From NCBI RefSeq assembly GCF_000224145.3, contig NW_004190507.1, positions 1 to 64,000 of the forward strand: 64,000 bases of DNA. The letters run 5' to 3'. This document shows positions 11,461 through 23,877 of this stretch, piece after piece (position 1 is the stretch's first letter; each line of letters begins with the position of its first letter). This DNA is from Ciona intestinalis (lineage: Eukaryota > Chordata > Ascidiacea > Phlebobranchia > Cionidae). Position numbers and translations under genes: made by a program. The notes under the pieces are model-generated. The model made no database searches. It saw only the letters and a list, made by a program, of their open reading frames with translations, and was not told the DNA's origin.

Positions 11461-12250
11461 AAATAAATATAATTTATGTGATTTTCTTGGTGTAGAAAAA
11501 TAAATTAGCTTACCACACTTAGTGAAATAGTATCCGAATAAATGCTTTCACATGTGCACGTAAACGTTGTGATGCAATACGAGTTTATTACGTTGTTCAG
11601 CTAAGATTTGTGGAACTAAAAACCCCTGGTGGATTATAAATATATGTTTTCCTGTATCCCGGATACGCGATGCCCATTCATGAACATTTTGTTTACACTT
11701 TTACAAACATGAGTCAGCGCTTAGACGTTTAATTGTCTGTACCGTAGCCTTTTGAATAAAACATAGGAACAAAACAATTGTCCGTTTTTTTTTATTTATT
11801 TATTTATCTACTTAGGTATTTTTATATAAGATTTTAGTCCCCGAATAATTTCGACTTTGTGTCATCCATTTTATATTTTAACACCTGGTGGAAATTCCCG
11901 CGATTTCAGTTCATTCTTTGTAAACTGATGTTTGTTGATGTACGAATGCTGGGTGTTTGTGGTTGGGATATTGCAGTCTTCAGATGTTTTCCAGCTTGCA
12001 AGTCCAATGTACTAACTATTTATCTCGTACAGAAAATCTGCATTAGCAAGTAACGGACAATTATTGTTTAAAAACAATAATTTTAATTTGTCTTTTCAAT
12101 TCTCTAATAGTCAAGATTGAATAACTGTTAAAACGAAAAGAGGAAACTTTAACGCTGTGTCGTAAAATACAAAAAATATGGAACAACATAGTAACATCAT
12201 ATTATTATATGAAGGAATCCTAGGTTTAGGGAATTCTGTAGTTTAGATAA
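11461..12250. other. Divergent region between the ZP gene and ADSS
   Basis: The ZP gene starts leftward at 11155 and ADSS starts rightward at 12251, so the roughly 1.1 kb between must hold both promoters. No further gene was found here. Confidence 0.5.
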
Positions 12251-15200
12251 ATGGCGGCAACTTGTTGTCTCACGAACGGCAGTGACGAACCATTACCCAA
12301 GATTCGTCGTGTTCCTGTGCAAAATAAAGTCACCGTAGTGTTGGGGACACAATGGGGGGATGAAGGGAAAGGAAAAGTTGTTGATCTTCTTGCTACAGAA
12401 GCTGATATTGTATGCAGAGTTCAGGTATTTTGCTGTTGTAAATATATTCTTATGCTCTCATGGTTATGTTATGTGTTGCATCCTATTTTGACACATATTG
12501 GCTGTAGTGGCATTTAATATTTATGTACTCATGTATTTTGTTAGCTATACAGAGTGCAGGTTTGGTTTGTTCCTTGTTTATTTTAAAATATGTGTATTGG
12601 ATGTATTCTTTCCTGCGTTGTTGTTTGAAATAGTGTTTGAATAATAATAAATAAACGTTGCTTTTAATATTCCATGAAAGCTAATTTAGAAGCAATAAAA
12701 CAACTTCTTTGTAANNNNNNNNNNNNNNNNNNNNNNNNNNNNNNNNNNNNNNNNNNNNNNNNNNNNNNNNNNNNNNNNNNNNNNNNNNNNNNNNNNNNNN
12801 NNNNNNNNNNNNNNNNNNNNNNNNNNNNNNNNNNNNNNNNNNNNNNNNNNNNNNNNNNNNNNNNNNNNNNNNNNNNNNNNNNNNNNNNNNNNNNNNNNNN
12901 NNNNNNNNNNNNNNNNNNNNNNNNAGACGCGTCTCGCTTTTCAAAATTCCTACTGTTGCAAAATGTAAAATTCATACAAAAAATATTTAAATTAAAAAAT
13001 TATTTATAACTGTTACAGCCAGTGGCACAACTAGCAAGTTTCTACGCATGTTCATCTTGGATAATGTAACGGTCATTTACGTCAGAATAAACCTTTACGA
13101 TCGTTACATCACAAACGAGATTGTTGGAAAACAATCGTGTTTTATTCGCTTCCATACGATCTGTAGTTTGTGTATAATTTTTGTTTCCGATGATTAGTTT
13201 AATGCAGGTATATCGCCATTATGTGAATTTTAATTGCTGCAAATATAATAGCGAGGAGCGACGCTATCAGTAAATTGGAACCAACATAAATTGTAATATG
13301 ATATTACAAAGTATCGTCCCGGTCGAGCTTGGACAGAAGCCAAAAAACATCGTTTGATGGCGCCGCACGAGAAACAGAGTTTCATTACGTCATTTTTCAC
13401 GAGAATAAATTCACAACGATTGCTTCGTTTGTTACGTGTGGAATGTATGCTACCGCATGCGTCTTCCTTTATTTCATACGCCGGCGGCCGGCGCAGAGTG
13501 TAAAAATGTGACGCTGATACACGATGTTTTGATCTCGTGGTTGGTTGGGCTGCCCAACTTGGGCAGTGGGCACATTCCTCCCGATTGTTATATTATAAAA
13601 CGTCATAATTAATAGTTACGTTGCGATAGGACACGTGACGTAACAATTGAATGAAAAATTGTTGCAAAACCGTGGTTGCAGCAATTTATATTATTTCATT
13701 ATAAAAAAGTTTAAGAGTTTTTGGCTTTTTATTTAAAATGTGATACGAAAACATTGGGCGCTCGTGTAATTCAACACCTGCTGTAATTCGATACGGGCAA
13801 ATTCGCTGACGTTGCGATTCGTTACTTGCGAGAGAGCAAATTCACAACGAACGAAAAATAATTAAAGAGAAAGCTACGCTGACTAGTCTCGTTATCTCTT
13901 AGTAGCTTCACCTTTTTCATTTTTAATTTTTTACGCTCTCGCGTGCAACATTATAGCATAAGGCTCGGCGCTCGGCCCAGTTTTCAGCCGAGCGCCGAGC
14001 GTCAAAAAAGGAGACGCTCGGGCACGAGCTTTTGAGTTCGGGCTCGGCTCGGCACATCCCTAAAAGGTAGAAAGATTTGAAACTAGAAAGCTAATGCATA
14101 AGATATTCTGTCACTCCTGCTCTAAATATTTGCTTAGTGGCTCATTTGGTATGAACAAAACATAGTGAGTTTTCAACGTTTTATTCTCGGATGAAGTCTT
14201 GCCAGATGGCGGACAAAATGTTAGAAATACACTATATTTCTTCATACCAGATGAGCAGTTAACAGATTGAAGCATATGATCTCACCCCATGTTCTAAAAG
14301 TTGGGATAAGATGTCGCTTCATGCACTCGCAACATTATGCTTTTACATATTTGTGATAATCATTGAACAGGTCTAACATGGTGGAGGGAGAACCTGATCG
14401 TTTCCGATCGAGCTCATATTGTCTTTGGATTCCATCAGAAGATTGATGGATTGTTGGAAGCCATGAAGGGGCATGGAAAGTAAGTTTGACTGAAAATATT
14501 AAAGGGAATCCGCCCCAATTAGACTGTGGGATAAATATCAATTGTTTGTAAGTTAGACCTAATCCGATACCCCATTTTAAAAAAGTGGTGAAGGTTTGGC
14601 TTTACTAAATAACTTACAGCAGGGATTGTCTTTTCTATAGAATATCAACAAATATAACTTATATATAATAAATATATATATAGTATAGTAGACATTGGTG
14701 GCCAGTTGCAATTTATTGCGATCCTTGAAACTCCTACCTGGCCTCCATCTACAGACTTGGCACCACAAAGAAAGGAATTGGACCAACGTACTCAAGTAAA
14801 GCAGGAAGAATGGGGTTGCGAGTGTCCGATCTTATGGGAAGCCAGGAGGGGTTTGAGAAAAAGTAAAGTATTGTTTAAATATTATGTGTAACTTGCTTCC
14901 TCGTGTGGCTGGAAAACGATAGTCGGTATCACGCTTTAGCTTTTGTTGAGCAAATACATTTTGTAATAAATGCGAACACGGAAATGTGAAACACAGGATA
15001 AGAAAGAATGGAAAAAAGCTGCTACGTTGCAGGTTGTTTCCTGTGAGCAACATTACATTAATTAGATGAGTGAAATGCACCGTTTGCATACCCATGCAGT
15101 GTTTTAATTTATGGTTAGTTTTAATACTGGGAAGTGGGAATATTTACATTATTTTCTGTTTGAAAAGTTGATGCAATTTGTTGGACTTAGTTTTGTCTGT

Positions 15201-18200
15201 TACGTAGTTCATAGTATCACGTCCTGCTTCCTATAGCTTGCTAATAGTTGGTGAAAAAGACCTGGATATGACATCAAAACACACAGGTCTACAAAATTAT
15301 TTTGCCCCAAAGCTTAACTATACATATAACGTAACTACCTGGTACCTACTAATAATAGTTGATATGATGCCCCAGGTTCCGAGCGTTGGCCGAATTATAT
15401 CAACAACAATTTCCGGATCTTGAAATAAATATCGACGAGGAATTGGAAAATTATAAAACGTACAAAGTTGAACTGCAGCCAATGGTAGGTTGTTGTTGGA
15501 TGGAGAAGGTTTTTATAGATTCTGTAATGCATGGTATGTGTGTGTTTTTAACTTGAAACAATACTATGTGTTGTAACCATGGAATAAATCATGTGTATAG
15601 AAAGTTTTCTTTAGCATTGAAAAGGTTATTTAAGTTCTTATGTGGTATAACTATTGATTATAACAAATGTATTGTCTGCTTATTTGTTTAATTTACAATA
15701 ACACAACAATACTATGTGATTGTTGTAACTTTTAGCTGAATACAAATTATGGTCTTAGTCAACCGATGCAATAAAAACAAGTTTTTAAAAGTGTTTTAGT
15801 CCTTTTCATTAAATGTGTATTCTATTAATAGGACACACATAAATACTTTGTCTCTGATAATCAAAATATAAACGAATACCTCGTAGCCATCACTATGCAT
15901 AAATTACTTATATACCAGGTAAAGGACGTTGTTCATTACATGAATGAACAAATACATTCAAACGATAACAAAACCATCTTAATTGAGGGGGCAAATGCAA
16001 CTATGCTTGATATCGACTTTGGTAGGTAACTAATCGTTCAAACTACTTTGTAATCACCAAGAGAAATAGTTTGATGTATTTATATAATGTTTAATATTTG
16101 TATGTTTGATTTATATTTTTATTTCATATTATTCTGCATGTTTATATCATTGGATACATCATCAACTAATTCTATAGTAGCAAGGTTCCATGGTCGTACC
16201 CCTGGCATGGGATCTGGGGTTCAGGGTTTACTGGCTTGCTACCTTAACCAAGTAACAAAAGGAGATGAAATAATCACAAAACTATAATGCTCTACTTTTT
16301 ATTTGTATCCAGCCTAGATCTGTATACTTGCCCCTATGTTTAATTATACCTAAAAATATAATGTTTTTTACCATTTAGTTATTTATGACATATTTATAAT
16401 TCTGCCCCATGATGATAATTCTCATGTTTCCACCACCTAGGCACCTATCCTTATGTAACGTCATCAAACTGCACGGTGGGGGGCGTTTGCACAGGACTCG
16501 GCATCCCCCCATGCAGCGTGGGTGACGTCGTTGGTATTGTAAAGGCTTACACGTCAAGAGTGGGGGCTGGACCTTTCCCAACAGAACAACTAAACGTGAG
16601 TATCTTGCTTTGATAGGTAGTTACTTTTATTGCACATAATCCCGTTTCGTTACCGTTAGTATTGTTTTATTTTTGTTAGCTTTGAATCCATTACGTCACA
16701 ATTGTCACTGTTGTTATTCTGTAGTTATACTAATTACTAATATAACCTTAATAGTCAGTTACCCTGCTTTGAATAGCTCATGTATGAATGTTACCACAGC
16801 GCCCCATGTTAAGCGTTGAATCATGTATTGTGATTCACAATTGTAATTCGTATAGCTCTTTATGGTGAACATTTTTGTTTTACGTACCAGAAGAGTGATT
16901 TATTTACAAAATATGTTCTTATGGATGACAGCAACAACAACAGTTACTTAACATTAGGTGGGATTTGACAAGTTTAGCTAAGCTCTCTTTTTAACATTTG
17001 ATTAACATGATATCGGAGACATCACCTGTTAATCTAAATCTACGTGACCTTAAGTTTTATTAAGATTTGATTCATTATAGTTTTAGGGAATTGGTTTTAC
17101 TTTTCATGTGGATGGCATTCAATTTAGTTCATTATGTTCTCAAGCAATATATTGAAATTAGATCCCCCTCCTGTTTATGTCATTAATTTTAATCTACTGA
17201 CAATCACTTCACAATAGCTGTCATCAACATACTGTTAACATGTGTGTTCATGTATCATAATAACCATTATGACATCACAGGAGATTGGTGATACATTACA
17301 AAAGGTAGGCCATGAGTTTGGTGTGACAACTGGGAGACCACGCAGGTGTGGTTGGTTGGATCTGGTTATTGTTAAGTATTCGCATGTGCTGAATAACCTT
17401 ACAAGGTTGGTGGGAAATTTATTGATGTAATTACGCGCCAAGTTTGGGCTTAAATTTATGTAGTAGGGTGGGGGAAGATGGGATTCCAATTTATTTTCTC
17501 GTCCCATTTGGTAGTAAACAAAAAACATTCAAAGAATTATAAAACCGTATCTTCACAACTCCCATGGACTGTTGTTAATTGTTTAAAACACGATCAGGTT
17601 ATTTGGACATTATGTGCTAAAGGTGTCCCATCTTCCCCCATCCTACTATATATTATGTGCTTTGGATCGTAACCGACGGATACCGAGTTCAATGCTCGAT
17701 ACTGGTGGGCATATGTGTGTTTGGTAAAGGCACTTAACAAGCATTATTTCAACTTAATGATCACAACTAGGTGTTGGGGTAGCTGTGTCTTTAATCTTAT
17801 CGATTCCCATGCAAGGTAGAACAGAACCTGCTTATCTAAGTTATCATGTTGTACTAGTTTATATAAACTATATAAACCACGTACATGTTTACATCCCAGC
17901 GTTGCTATCACGAAGCTTGATATCCTTGACGGATTCGATGAAATAAAGATTGGGGTCGCTTACAAACATAACGGGAAACCTCTTCCGTTGTTTCCGGGTA
18001 TGTATGATTGTAATGAATGTAATTTATTTATCCTTGCATGGCGGGGCAACGACAGTCGTTATAACACGGGTGTTCTGTTTCATACACCTCGTGCCCGCTT
18101 ACAAGTTACCACGTATGTAACTTATTTATCCTCGCATGGCGGGGCAACGACAGTCGTTATAACACGGGTGTTCTGTTTCATACACCTCGTGCCTACTTAC

Positions 18201-19136
18201 AAGTTACCACATATGTAACTTATTTATCCTCGCATGGCGGGGCAGTGACATTCGTTACACTACCATTTCATAAATTGATATTTAAACTGGCATAAAAAAC
18301 CAACCCTTTCTGCAGCGTCACTCGAGGTCCTCAGCGAGGTGGAGGTTGATTACATCACAATGCCTGGTTGGGGAACCCCCACTTCAGAGTGTCGGAAATA
18401 TGAAGACCTCCCGAAGAACGCAAAGAAATATCTTTCTACGATACAAGAGATACTGAACGTTCCAGGTGGGTAGTGTTTATGTGGGGATGGCGAATGGGGG
18501 TTATATTGGTTTGTCACCAAATAAAAAATATAATTTTTTTACCAAACACTTTGGTTACTTGCCTCAATCTCAGGATCCATAGCAAGTCGTACTGCCGGAC
18601 CTCATCCATATAGAAAGATAAAATAGAAAGTTACTGGCCCGAAACAAACTATCTCCTACAGAGTTGCGTTCTTGTGTAAGAATCTTAACAGCAGTTTCTC
18701 CAACCCAGTGGTCACTAATGGGTTTTCTAAATTGTCAGCCATACATAAAATAATCACCCACAAAGTTAAATACGTGGTAACTTGTAAGCAGGCACGAGGT
18801 TTATAAAACAGAACACCCGTGTTATAAGGACTGCCGTTGCCCCGCCATGCGAGGATAAATAAGCTACATACGTAGTAACTAATAAGCGTGCATGAGGTGT
18901 ATGAAACAGAACACCTGTGTTATAACGACTGTCGTTGCCCCGTCGTGCGAGGATGAATAGGTGGAATTGATTTACTTTGGTACAAACGCAAAATTCACAT
19001 GTTGTTTTTTGATTGTTCAAAATTTTTTGTTTTGCAAAACCAACTTTTTATTTCTATGTTAATTAATATAAGATTTTTATTGTTAGTGAAATGGGTTGGG
19101 GTCGGACAATCGAGGTCGGCGATCATCAAGCTCTAG
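12251..19136 (+). CDS. ADSS: Adenylosuccinate synthetase, exon 2 missing in gap
   Basis: Catalyses GTP-dependent joining of IMP and aspartate to adenylosuccinate, the first step from IMP to AMP, in the cytosol. Exons: 12251-12424, (exon 2 missing), 14371-14479, 14755-14862, 15376-15484, 15919-16021, 16441-16595, 17281-17405, 17900-17997, 18316-18465, 19087-19136. Phases agree at every visible junction. Exon 1 holds the P-loop-like [19 protein letters not shown] with the catalytic Asp and GDEGKGK. Later exons show [84 protein letters not shown] and [10 protein letters not shown] before the stop. The expected GGNNAGH segment, about 60 residues, is absent between 12425 and 14370 and most likely lies in the 210-N gap; its length must be 3n+1. 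The last three exons exist again downstream. Confidence 0.93.
12715..12924. other. Assembly gap of 210 N inside ADSS
   Basis: The run of N is in the interval where ADSS exon 2 is expected. The flanks carry no exon. Confidence 0.95.
13963..14000. repeat. GC-rich 14-bp perfect hairpin in ADSS intron
   Basis: gctcggcgctcggc and its exact complement are separated by ten bases. Downstream (to about 14065) come more gctcgg repeats and ggctcggctcggcacatccc, which resembles the end of a DNA transposon. The GC content is quite unlike the surroundings. Confidence 0.6.
14139..14256. mobile_element. Small foldback element with 16-bp inverted ends
   Basis: gctcatttggtatgaa and ttcataccagatgagc pair at 15 of 16 positions around about 85 bases. 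A related arm lies near 2101, suggesting a dispersed family. Confidence 0.6.
17461..17652 (+). mobile_element. MITE copy in ADSS intron 8
   Basis: Near-consensus: tagtagggtgggggaagatg at the left and catcttcccccatcctacta at the right. The 55 bases between the donor and the element show no other feature. Confidence 0.85.
17655..17815 (+). repeat. tRNA-like SINE copy in ADSS intron 8
   Basis: Contains the B-box-like accgagttcaatgctcg and the shared tail aggtgttggggtagctg. Its 3' part is the start of the duplicated block. Confidence 0.6.
18011..18250. repeat. Tandem 98-bp units in ADSS intron 9 (copy 1)
   Basis: About 2.4 units of the 98-bp repeat stand in tandem, each with cgacagtcgttataacac and cacctcgtgcc. 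The matching array in the second copy has about 3.5 units. Confidence 0.85.
18690..18962. repeat. SINE with two 98-bp units in ADSS intron 10 (copy 1)
   Basis: The shared body (cccagtggtcactaatgg) leads into two 98-bp units. The second copy of the block has one unit here. Confidence 0.75.
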
Positions 19137-19561
19137 TGCGCCATCTAGCAAATTTTAGACAAGTTTTTACGTCGTTTTTAGATTTCAACATAATACACAG
19201 ACAACCATGGGTACACAATATTGTCAATCTATATTTTGCTTTTTTTGTAAACTTTTGACTCGATTATCAATCCATGATTTTAAAAGTTGTGTCAAATTTT
19301 TGAAATTCTTCCTCCGTTTTCCAGCTACACAATTATGTAAAACTTACTCTACAATATTTTGCTGCTTGTTTAGTTACTCGCTTTAAACAATTACTCATAT
19401 AAATTTTAATTATGATGTGTGAATAACGTTTCTTAATTCTGTAACACCATTGTTACGTCATTGAAATAAATTTCCTATGGAATCTCCGGAACTTGTTATG
19501 AAACGCACATTATTCTGTTACATACACCGATATGACGTCATAATCGTGGTATCGAAACCAG

Positions 19562-19611
19562 NNNNNNNNNNNNNNNNNNNNNNNNNNNNNNNNNNNNNNN
19601 NNNNNNNNNNN
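19562..19611. other. Assembly gap of 50 N between ADSS duplicates
   Basis: A run of 50 N sits exactly between the two copies of the ADSS 3' block; a single further N is at 19632. Confidence 0.95.
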
Positions 19612-19894
19612 CTAAGGATCCCCAAGCATTANTCAACTTAATGATCACAACTAGGTGTTGGGGTAGCTGTGTCTTTAATCTTATCGATTCCCATGCAAGG
19701 TAGAACAGAACCTGCTTATCTAAGTTATCATGTTGTACTAGTTTATATAAAAATATATAAACCACGTATATGTTCACATCCCAGCGTTGCTATCACAAAG
19801 CTCGATATCCTTGACGGATTCGATGAAATAAAGATTGGGGTCGCTTACAAACATAACGGGAAACCTCTTCCGTTGTTTCCGGGTATGTATGATT

Positions 19895-20240
19895 GTAATG
19901 AATGTAATTTATGTATTCTTGCGTAAGGACAGTCGGCATAACACGGGTGTTCTGTTTCATACACCTCGTACTCACTTACAAGTTACCACGTATGTAACTT
20001 ATTTATCCTCGCATGGCGGGGAAATGACAGTCGTTATAACACGGGTGTTCTGTTTCATACACCTCGTGCCCGCTTACAAGTTACCACGTATGTAACTTAT
20101 TTATCCTCGCATGGCGGGGCAACGACAGTCGTTATAACACGGCTGTCTGTTTCATACACCTCGTACTCGCTTACAAGTTACCACGTATGTAACTTATTTA
20201 TCCTCGCATGGCGGGGCAATGACAGTCGTTATACCACCAT
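19895..20240. repeat. Tandem 98-bp units in duplicated ADSS intron
   Basis: About 3.5 units with an exact 98-base period: tatgtaactt at 19991 recurs at 20089. This array defines the unit length. Confidence 0.9.
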
Positions 20241-20689
20241 TTCATCAATTTAAAAACATACAGTTTTTACCTAAAAAATTGAAAATTTAAACCTGGTTCA
20301 TAAAACCAACCCCCACTTTCTGCAGCGTCACTCGAGGTCCTCAGCGAGGTGGAGGTTGATTACATCACAATGCCTGGTTGGGGAACCCCCACTTCAGAGT
20401 GTCGGAAATATGAAGACCTCCCAAAGAACGCAAAGAAATATCTTTCCACGATACAAGAGATACTGAACGTTTCAGGTGGGTTGTGTTTATGCAGGGATGG
20501 TGGATGGTGGTTATATTGGTCCAATGGTTTGTTTCAAGTCACCAAATCACCAAATAATTTGGTTACTTGCCTCAATCTCAGGATCCATAGCATGTCGTGA
20601 TGCCGGACCTCATCCATATAGAAAGATAAAATAGAAAGTTACTGGCCCGAAACAAACTATCTCCTACAGAGTTGCGTTCTTGTGTAAGA

Positions 20690-20880
20690 ATCTTAACAGC
20701 AGTTTCTCCAACCCAGTGGTCACTAATGGGTTTTCTAAATTGTCAGCCATACATAAAATAATCACCCACAAAGTTAAATACGTGGTCACTTGTAAGCAGG
20801 CACGAGGTTTATAAAACAGAACACCCGTGTTATAACGACTGTCGTTGCCCCGTCGTGCGAGGATGAATAGGTGGAATTGA
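20690..20880. repeat. SINE with one 98-bp unit in duplicated ADSS intron
   Basis: Counterpart of 18690-18962 with one unit fewer. Confidence 0.75.
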
Positions 20881-21766
20881 TTTACTTTGGTACAAACGCA
20901 AAATTCACATGTTGTTTTTTGAATGTTCAAAATTTTTTGTTTTGCAAAACCAACTTTTTATTTCTATGTTAACTAATATGAGATTTTTATTGTTAGTGAA
21001 ATGGGTTGGGGTCGGACAATCGAGGTCGGCGATCATCAAGCTCTAGTGCGCCATCTAGCAAATTTTAGACAAGTTTTTACGTCGTTTTTAGATTTCAACA
21101 TAATACACAGAAAACCATGGGTACACAACATTGCCAATCTATATTTTGCTTTTTTTGTAAACTTTTGACTCAATTATCAATCCATGATTTTAAAAGTTGT
21201 GTCAAATTTTTGAAATTCTTCCTCCGTTTTCCAGCTACACAATTATGTAAAACTTACTCTACAATATTTTGCTGCTTGTTTAGTTACTCGCTTTAAACAA
21301 TTACTCATATAAATTTTAATTATGACGTGTGAATAACGTTTCTTAATTCTGTAACACCATTGTTACGTCATTGAAATAAATTTTCCTATGGAATCTCCGG
21401 AACATGTTATGAAACGCACATTATTCTGTAACATACACCGCTATGACGTCATAATCGTGGTATCGAAACCAGAACTGAAATGACGTCACAGTTATTTTAT
21501 AAACGCGCGTTCGTGTGTCGTTACAAAGGGTCAAGGGGTCAACAAAACAAAACGACCTTCTGTTGTTCTAGGCCAGTTTTTCTTTAACTTTTGGAGCACA
21601 GTGCAATTTTTTGGAATTTGTGTTGGGCTATTTTTTCTTGAATAAGAAACGGCAACGTTTGTATTATAAACCCTTGTATATTGGGTCCTATTTTTTGTGA
21701 ATTAGTTTGTGGTAATTGTTGACATGGTTTGGGGAAGTAACATGTCTGTTCTTATATAAGGTCATA

Positions 21767-21879
21767 CAGTATGGTTGGGGAATGGGACACCTGTCCATTC
21801 TATTTTCGCGTCCCATTTAGTAGTAAACAGAGAATTAATATTCAAAGAAATATAAACCGCACACCAACAAAACACGATA
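21767..21879 (+). mobile_element. Truncated MITE copy
   Basis: Left end tatggttggggaatgggac and the first half of the interior are present; the right half is gone. Confidence 0.65.
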
Positions 21880-22100
21880 ATTAATCATAAACTATCGTTA
21901 CGTGGTGAAAGTTTTGTAATACATCTCGATCCATGTGTTTTCCGCGAACAAAAGTTTCAAAAGTAAATTTTTACACACTTGCCAAAACTTTGTCATAAAT
22001 CATTGTCAATTAGTGGATCGCACAACATTCTGAAAACCGTTACTTTTAGGGAAGAGTGCACTGTGTTGGCTCCTACGCATGGAGAAAGAGCCATTGCCCT

Positions 22101-22297
22101 ATATAATACTGTGGTGTAAGATGGATTCCGTAAGAACATAGTATTCCATGTTTCGGATTGAGTTTTTAACAATTAACAACGTCATTTTAGAGACGTGAGG
22201 AAACGGTTATATAATTCTGTAAATATTATTTGTTTACTAACGAATGGGACGATAAACGGGAATAAAACGCGAACCACCTTACCCCAACCTACTATAT
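22101..22297 (-). mobile_element. MITE copy, second subfamily
   Basis: Ends tactgtggtgtaagatggat and ccaccttaccccaacctact. The asymmetric ends (ggggtaagatgg with ccaacctacta) mark the subfamily common in the 26-42 kb region. Confidence 0.75.
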
Positions 22298-23877
22298 TTC
22301 CTATTACGTTACATGTTTTGAAATACTGACATCTGTTTGGTGTATTGTTGTTAAACTAGGGTCGCAATAACAAGATTAAAACCATTGTCCACAGCAGCAC
22401 AGAACAAATACTTAAAGGTCATGTTTATGAAACCGTTACGCCACACTTCGTTGCTTTTGAAGCTGATTTTTTGCTTGGATTCGCTTCATCCAATCACGTA
22501 CGTGGCTATTATGACATCACAAAGGTCGCACTGTGACGTCTATAGGCCTGAATAGCAGTTGTTTCAAGCTACCTTTTGTCTTTGTACAATTATCCGCTTT
22601 TATTGATATAGCAACAAAATAGCTATTTCAGTGCAGAACGCCCCCAAACGCTTTTTTCTCTGTGCATTTTTTAAATTCCATTCAAACCACGTGACCTTAT
22701 TTTTGCCGCGCAAAAGAATTAGTTTTCACGCCTCATTAACTTCGTTTGTTTAGTCATAATGGTTTGTTATATTTTGACAATGATGTTTTCGACGTAACAA
22801 ACAAGTAGCATACGGTCAATCGACTTTGTATTTTTAAATAGATCAGTTATTTTAAACCGAAATAACGCCCCCCAAAATGCTAACCGTATTTCGTTCAATG
22901 ATCCGTTAAGGCGACCTTTTTACTGGTGACATTTCCCAGCAAATGTCGGATAATGTGAGCCCAGGCCACCACAGTAAACCACAAGGTTTAACATTAGCAG
23001 CAAGCTGAATGCCGTGCATTATTCTTACACCTGCTGTCTTTGCAATTTCCTGGCAGTATTCAAAGTGATAATGTCGCTTATGACATCACAAACCACAGGC
23101 AAGCGCGCGCGACCGATTTTCGTTGAATAAAAATGTTACGGCATTTCAAACTGTGCGATTTAACTGTAAGATTAGGCAAGCATCAACAAATAGGTAAACA
23201 CGACATTTAAACAACAAATACCAGCCGATTTCAAGTATATACTCAAAATCAAGCTCATGCATAGGTTTTTTCTCAGCGGTGTTTATGATTTATTACGAAC
23301 CCTGCTTTTAAAGTCTTACTTTAAGCTTAAAGATGCAATTCATGACAATAATCCAAACGAAACAGTAATTTTATTCATAATAAATACAATATAGTCTGTA
23401 AGAAATAAAATAGTGAAGCTTTTTCTTAATGTAAGTGCATAGATTAGCATTCAAAACAACGTAACTCAGCCATTGCCGCTTGTTTACGTTTTTTATATTC
23501 GACAGAACATTTCTCCCAACTTACGCAACAATTGAAATACATGACGTCATAATGGGCAGTGATGACGTAACTCCTTGAAGGTAAAGTACGTTGATAATAG
23601 ATTTTCAGGTTCTTGCAAAATAGGGCATTGACGTGTTTACTCACTCAATAAGGTAATTTGTATTATTATATCACCTTGGGCATAAGGTTTGCATTGATGC
23701 ATGCTGCAAAGCTTTGTTAGGCATATTTTGCTAGAATTTTTGGTGGGTAAATAAGACGGTAGCTTACTGTTAACCAATTTTAAAGGTTAGGGAAATGTCA
23801 AGGTCTATTCTCGGTAAAAGAAGCGTCCTGGAACATTTTAAAACTATATTTGGCTACGTGACATTTTTTCATTAATC

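Larger units (their letters stand above)
17741..19561. repeat. Direct duplication of ADSS 3' end, copy 1
   Basis: Nearly identical to 19624-21472, including exons 9-11 and flanking introns. It stops exactly at the 50-N gap. Differences are scattered substitutions and different counts of 98-bp units. Confidence 0.9.
19785..21046 (+). pseudogene. ADSS: Second copy of ADSS exons 9-11, probable allelic or duplicate 3' end
   Basis: Exons 19785-19882, 20326-20475 and 20997-21046 repeat the last three ADSS exons with identical lengths, phases and splice sites. They encode [17 protein letters not shown] and [10 protein letters not shown] to a stop. The only change seen in the encoded protein is Pro to Ser before the last junction (ILNVP to ILNVS). 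They lie after the first copy's stop codon and so cannot extend the protein. They are either an unmerged second haplotype, an alternative 3' end reached by skipping 16 kb-19 kb exons, or a real partial duplication. The N gap at the junction favours the first. Confidence 0.75.
21047..23877. other. Convergent region between ADSS and the muscarinic receptor
   Basis: Apart from two MITEs no gene was found. The poly(A) sites of both converging genes must lie here; several AATAAA-like motifs occur but none can be assigned. Confidence 0.5.

Noticed and set aside
17478..17672. Open frames such as those at 17478 and 31764 that share VVNK and LKHDQ-like peptides
   Set aside because: They lie inside MITE copies; the similarity is that of the element, not of a protein family.
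18011..20240. Open frames containing [23 protein letters not shown] peptides at many places
   Set aside because: They are translations of the 98-bp repeat unit and recur on both strands wherever the repeat occurs.
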